In this document: one piece after another, positions 63,658-64,000 of the stretch | Layout: each line of letters begins with the position of its first letter | Position numbering within the stretch: position 1 is the first letter of the stretch | Assembly (NCBI RefSeq): GCF_000720925.1 | Contig: NZ_JOEE01000004.1 | Location: 248,001-312,000, forward strand | Reading direction: 5' to 3' | Source: Phycicoccus jejuensis | Lineage (GTDB): Bacteria > Actinomycetota > Actinomycetes > Actinomycetales > Dermatophilaceae | Length of the DNA stretch: 64,000 nt | Position numbers and translations under genes: made by a program | Notes under the pieces: model-generated | What the model was told of the DNA's origin: nothing | The model's input: only the letters and a program-made list of their open reading frames with translations | The model's database searches: none

Positions 63658-64000
63658 TCAGGGGGTGGTGAGCCAGAGGGCGGCGTAGGGCGGCAGGTGG
63701 ACGTCGCCGTCGGCGTGCCAGGGGAGGGGCTGCCCGGTGAGGGCGTCGACGGCCGCGTCGAGCCCGAGCTCGTGGACCCGCCAGCCCGGCCAGACCCGCT
63801 CCTGCGGCGTCACGTTGTAGACGCCGGCGAAGCGCCCGAGGGGATGTTCCCGCAGGGTCACGAGCACGCCGGGGTCGTCGACCGGGCCGATGCGTGTCTC
63901 GACCGAGCCGTGCAGGTGCGGCAGCGCGGCCCGCGCCCGGACGAGCCCGACGAGGTCGCCGAACACCCGCCCGGCCACCGTCGAGCGGTCGTGCCGCGTC
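63658..64000 (-). CDS. Amylosucrase-like glycoside hydrolase family 13 protein, C-terminal part (5' end outside window)
   Basis: The frame is open to the window edge, giving about 113 C-terminal residues. RHDRSTVAGRVFGDLVGLVRARAALPHLHG, then DPGVLVTLREHPLGRFAGVYNVT, follow the end of the GH13 barrel and the C-terminal beta domain of amylosucrase/trehalose-synthase-like enzymes, which use sucrose or maltose. The catalytic residues are outside the window, so activity cannot be judged. It converges with the nuclease gene, with palindrome copy 2 between them. Confidence 0.6.
   Translation of the reverse strand, partial: TRHDRSTVAGRVFGDLVGLVRARAALPHLHGSVETRIGPVDDPGVLVTLREHPLGRFAGVYNVTPQERVWPGWRVHELGLDAAVDALTGQPLPWHADGDVHLPPYAALWLTTP

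Overview
The window is a very G+C-rich bacterial chromosome segment with dense coding, many GTG starts, ATGA/GTGA stop-start overlaps and -10-only promoters. Gene order is that of an actinobacterial housekeeping core: ffh, rpsP-khpA-rimM-trmD, rplS-lepB-rnhB-DUF2469, yraN-comM-dprA-xerC, rpsB-tsf, pyrH-frr-cdsA, rlmN, dxr-rip-ispG and proS. Protein features (DUF2469, the M23 peptidase variant, the Rip-type protease) and the accessory set suggest a member of the Micrococcales, perhaps near Intrasporangiaceae/Dermatophilaceae. The phylum is well supported and the family is inference. No rRNA, tRNA, CRISPR array, insertion sequence or prophage was seen, and no gene-free stretch exceeds 300 bases.

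Layout. 1-5640: the end of ffh, a hydrolase, an MFS exporter with its ArsR-like regulator, an amidohydrolase, and a TauE/SafE exporter divergent from an Rrf2 regulator. 5641-12528: the rpsP and rplS ribosomal/tRNA-modification/signal-peptidase operons, interrupted by a lone FetB-like permease; TrmD carries an extra C-terminal GNAT domain. 12545-19444: an aldehyde dehydrogenase, then the yraN-comM-dprA-xerC DNA-processing operon ending in a Pro-Glu-repeat membrane protein. 19431-22592: an M23 peptidase, an aminotransferase and an MFS transporter. 22888-31083: translation genes (rpsB, tsf, pyrH, frr, rlmN) and cdsA, with small accessory genes between them. 31116-33393: a lipoprotein with every copper ligand expected of a PHM/DBH-type monooxygenase, and a LOG-family protein.

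33423-45340 is one functional island for polyamine/GABA catabolism. An Lrp regulator, a PLP aminotransferase and an FAD oxidase run leftward. Running rightward are an aminoaldehyde dehydrogenase, a complete PotD-A-B-C-type importer, a saccharopine-dehydrogenase-like protein and a succinate-semialdehyde dehydrogenase. Together they could import putrescine or spermidine, oxidise it through 4-aminobutanal and GABA, and deliver succinate. A phased repeat array sits in the divergent promoter region.

45430-53370: a stand-alone DnaB-type ATPase, the MEP isoprenoid genes dxr and ispG with the site-2 protease between them, a coiled-coil protein, a decayed nucleoside kinase and two GNAT proteins. 53469-59011: a ROK-regulated ChvE/MmsB/MmsA sugar importer. 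59222-62526: proS, a HAD-like protein and a second TauE/SafE protein. 62581-63634: a Vsr/DUF559-type endonuclease bracketed by two near-identical long palindromes exactly 1,000 bp apart. This is the best candidate here for an undescribed element. The window ends inside a gene resembling amylosucrase.
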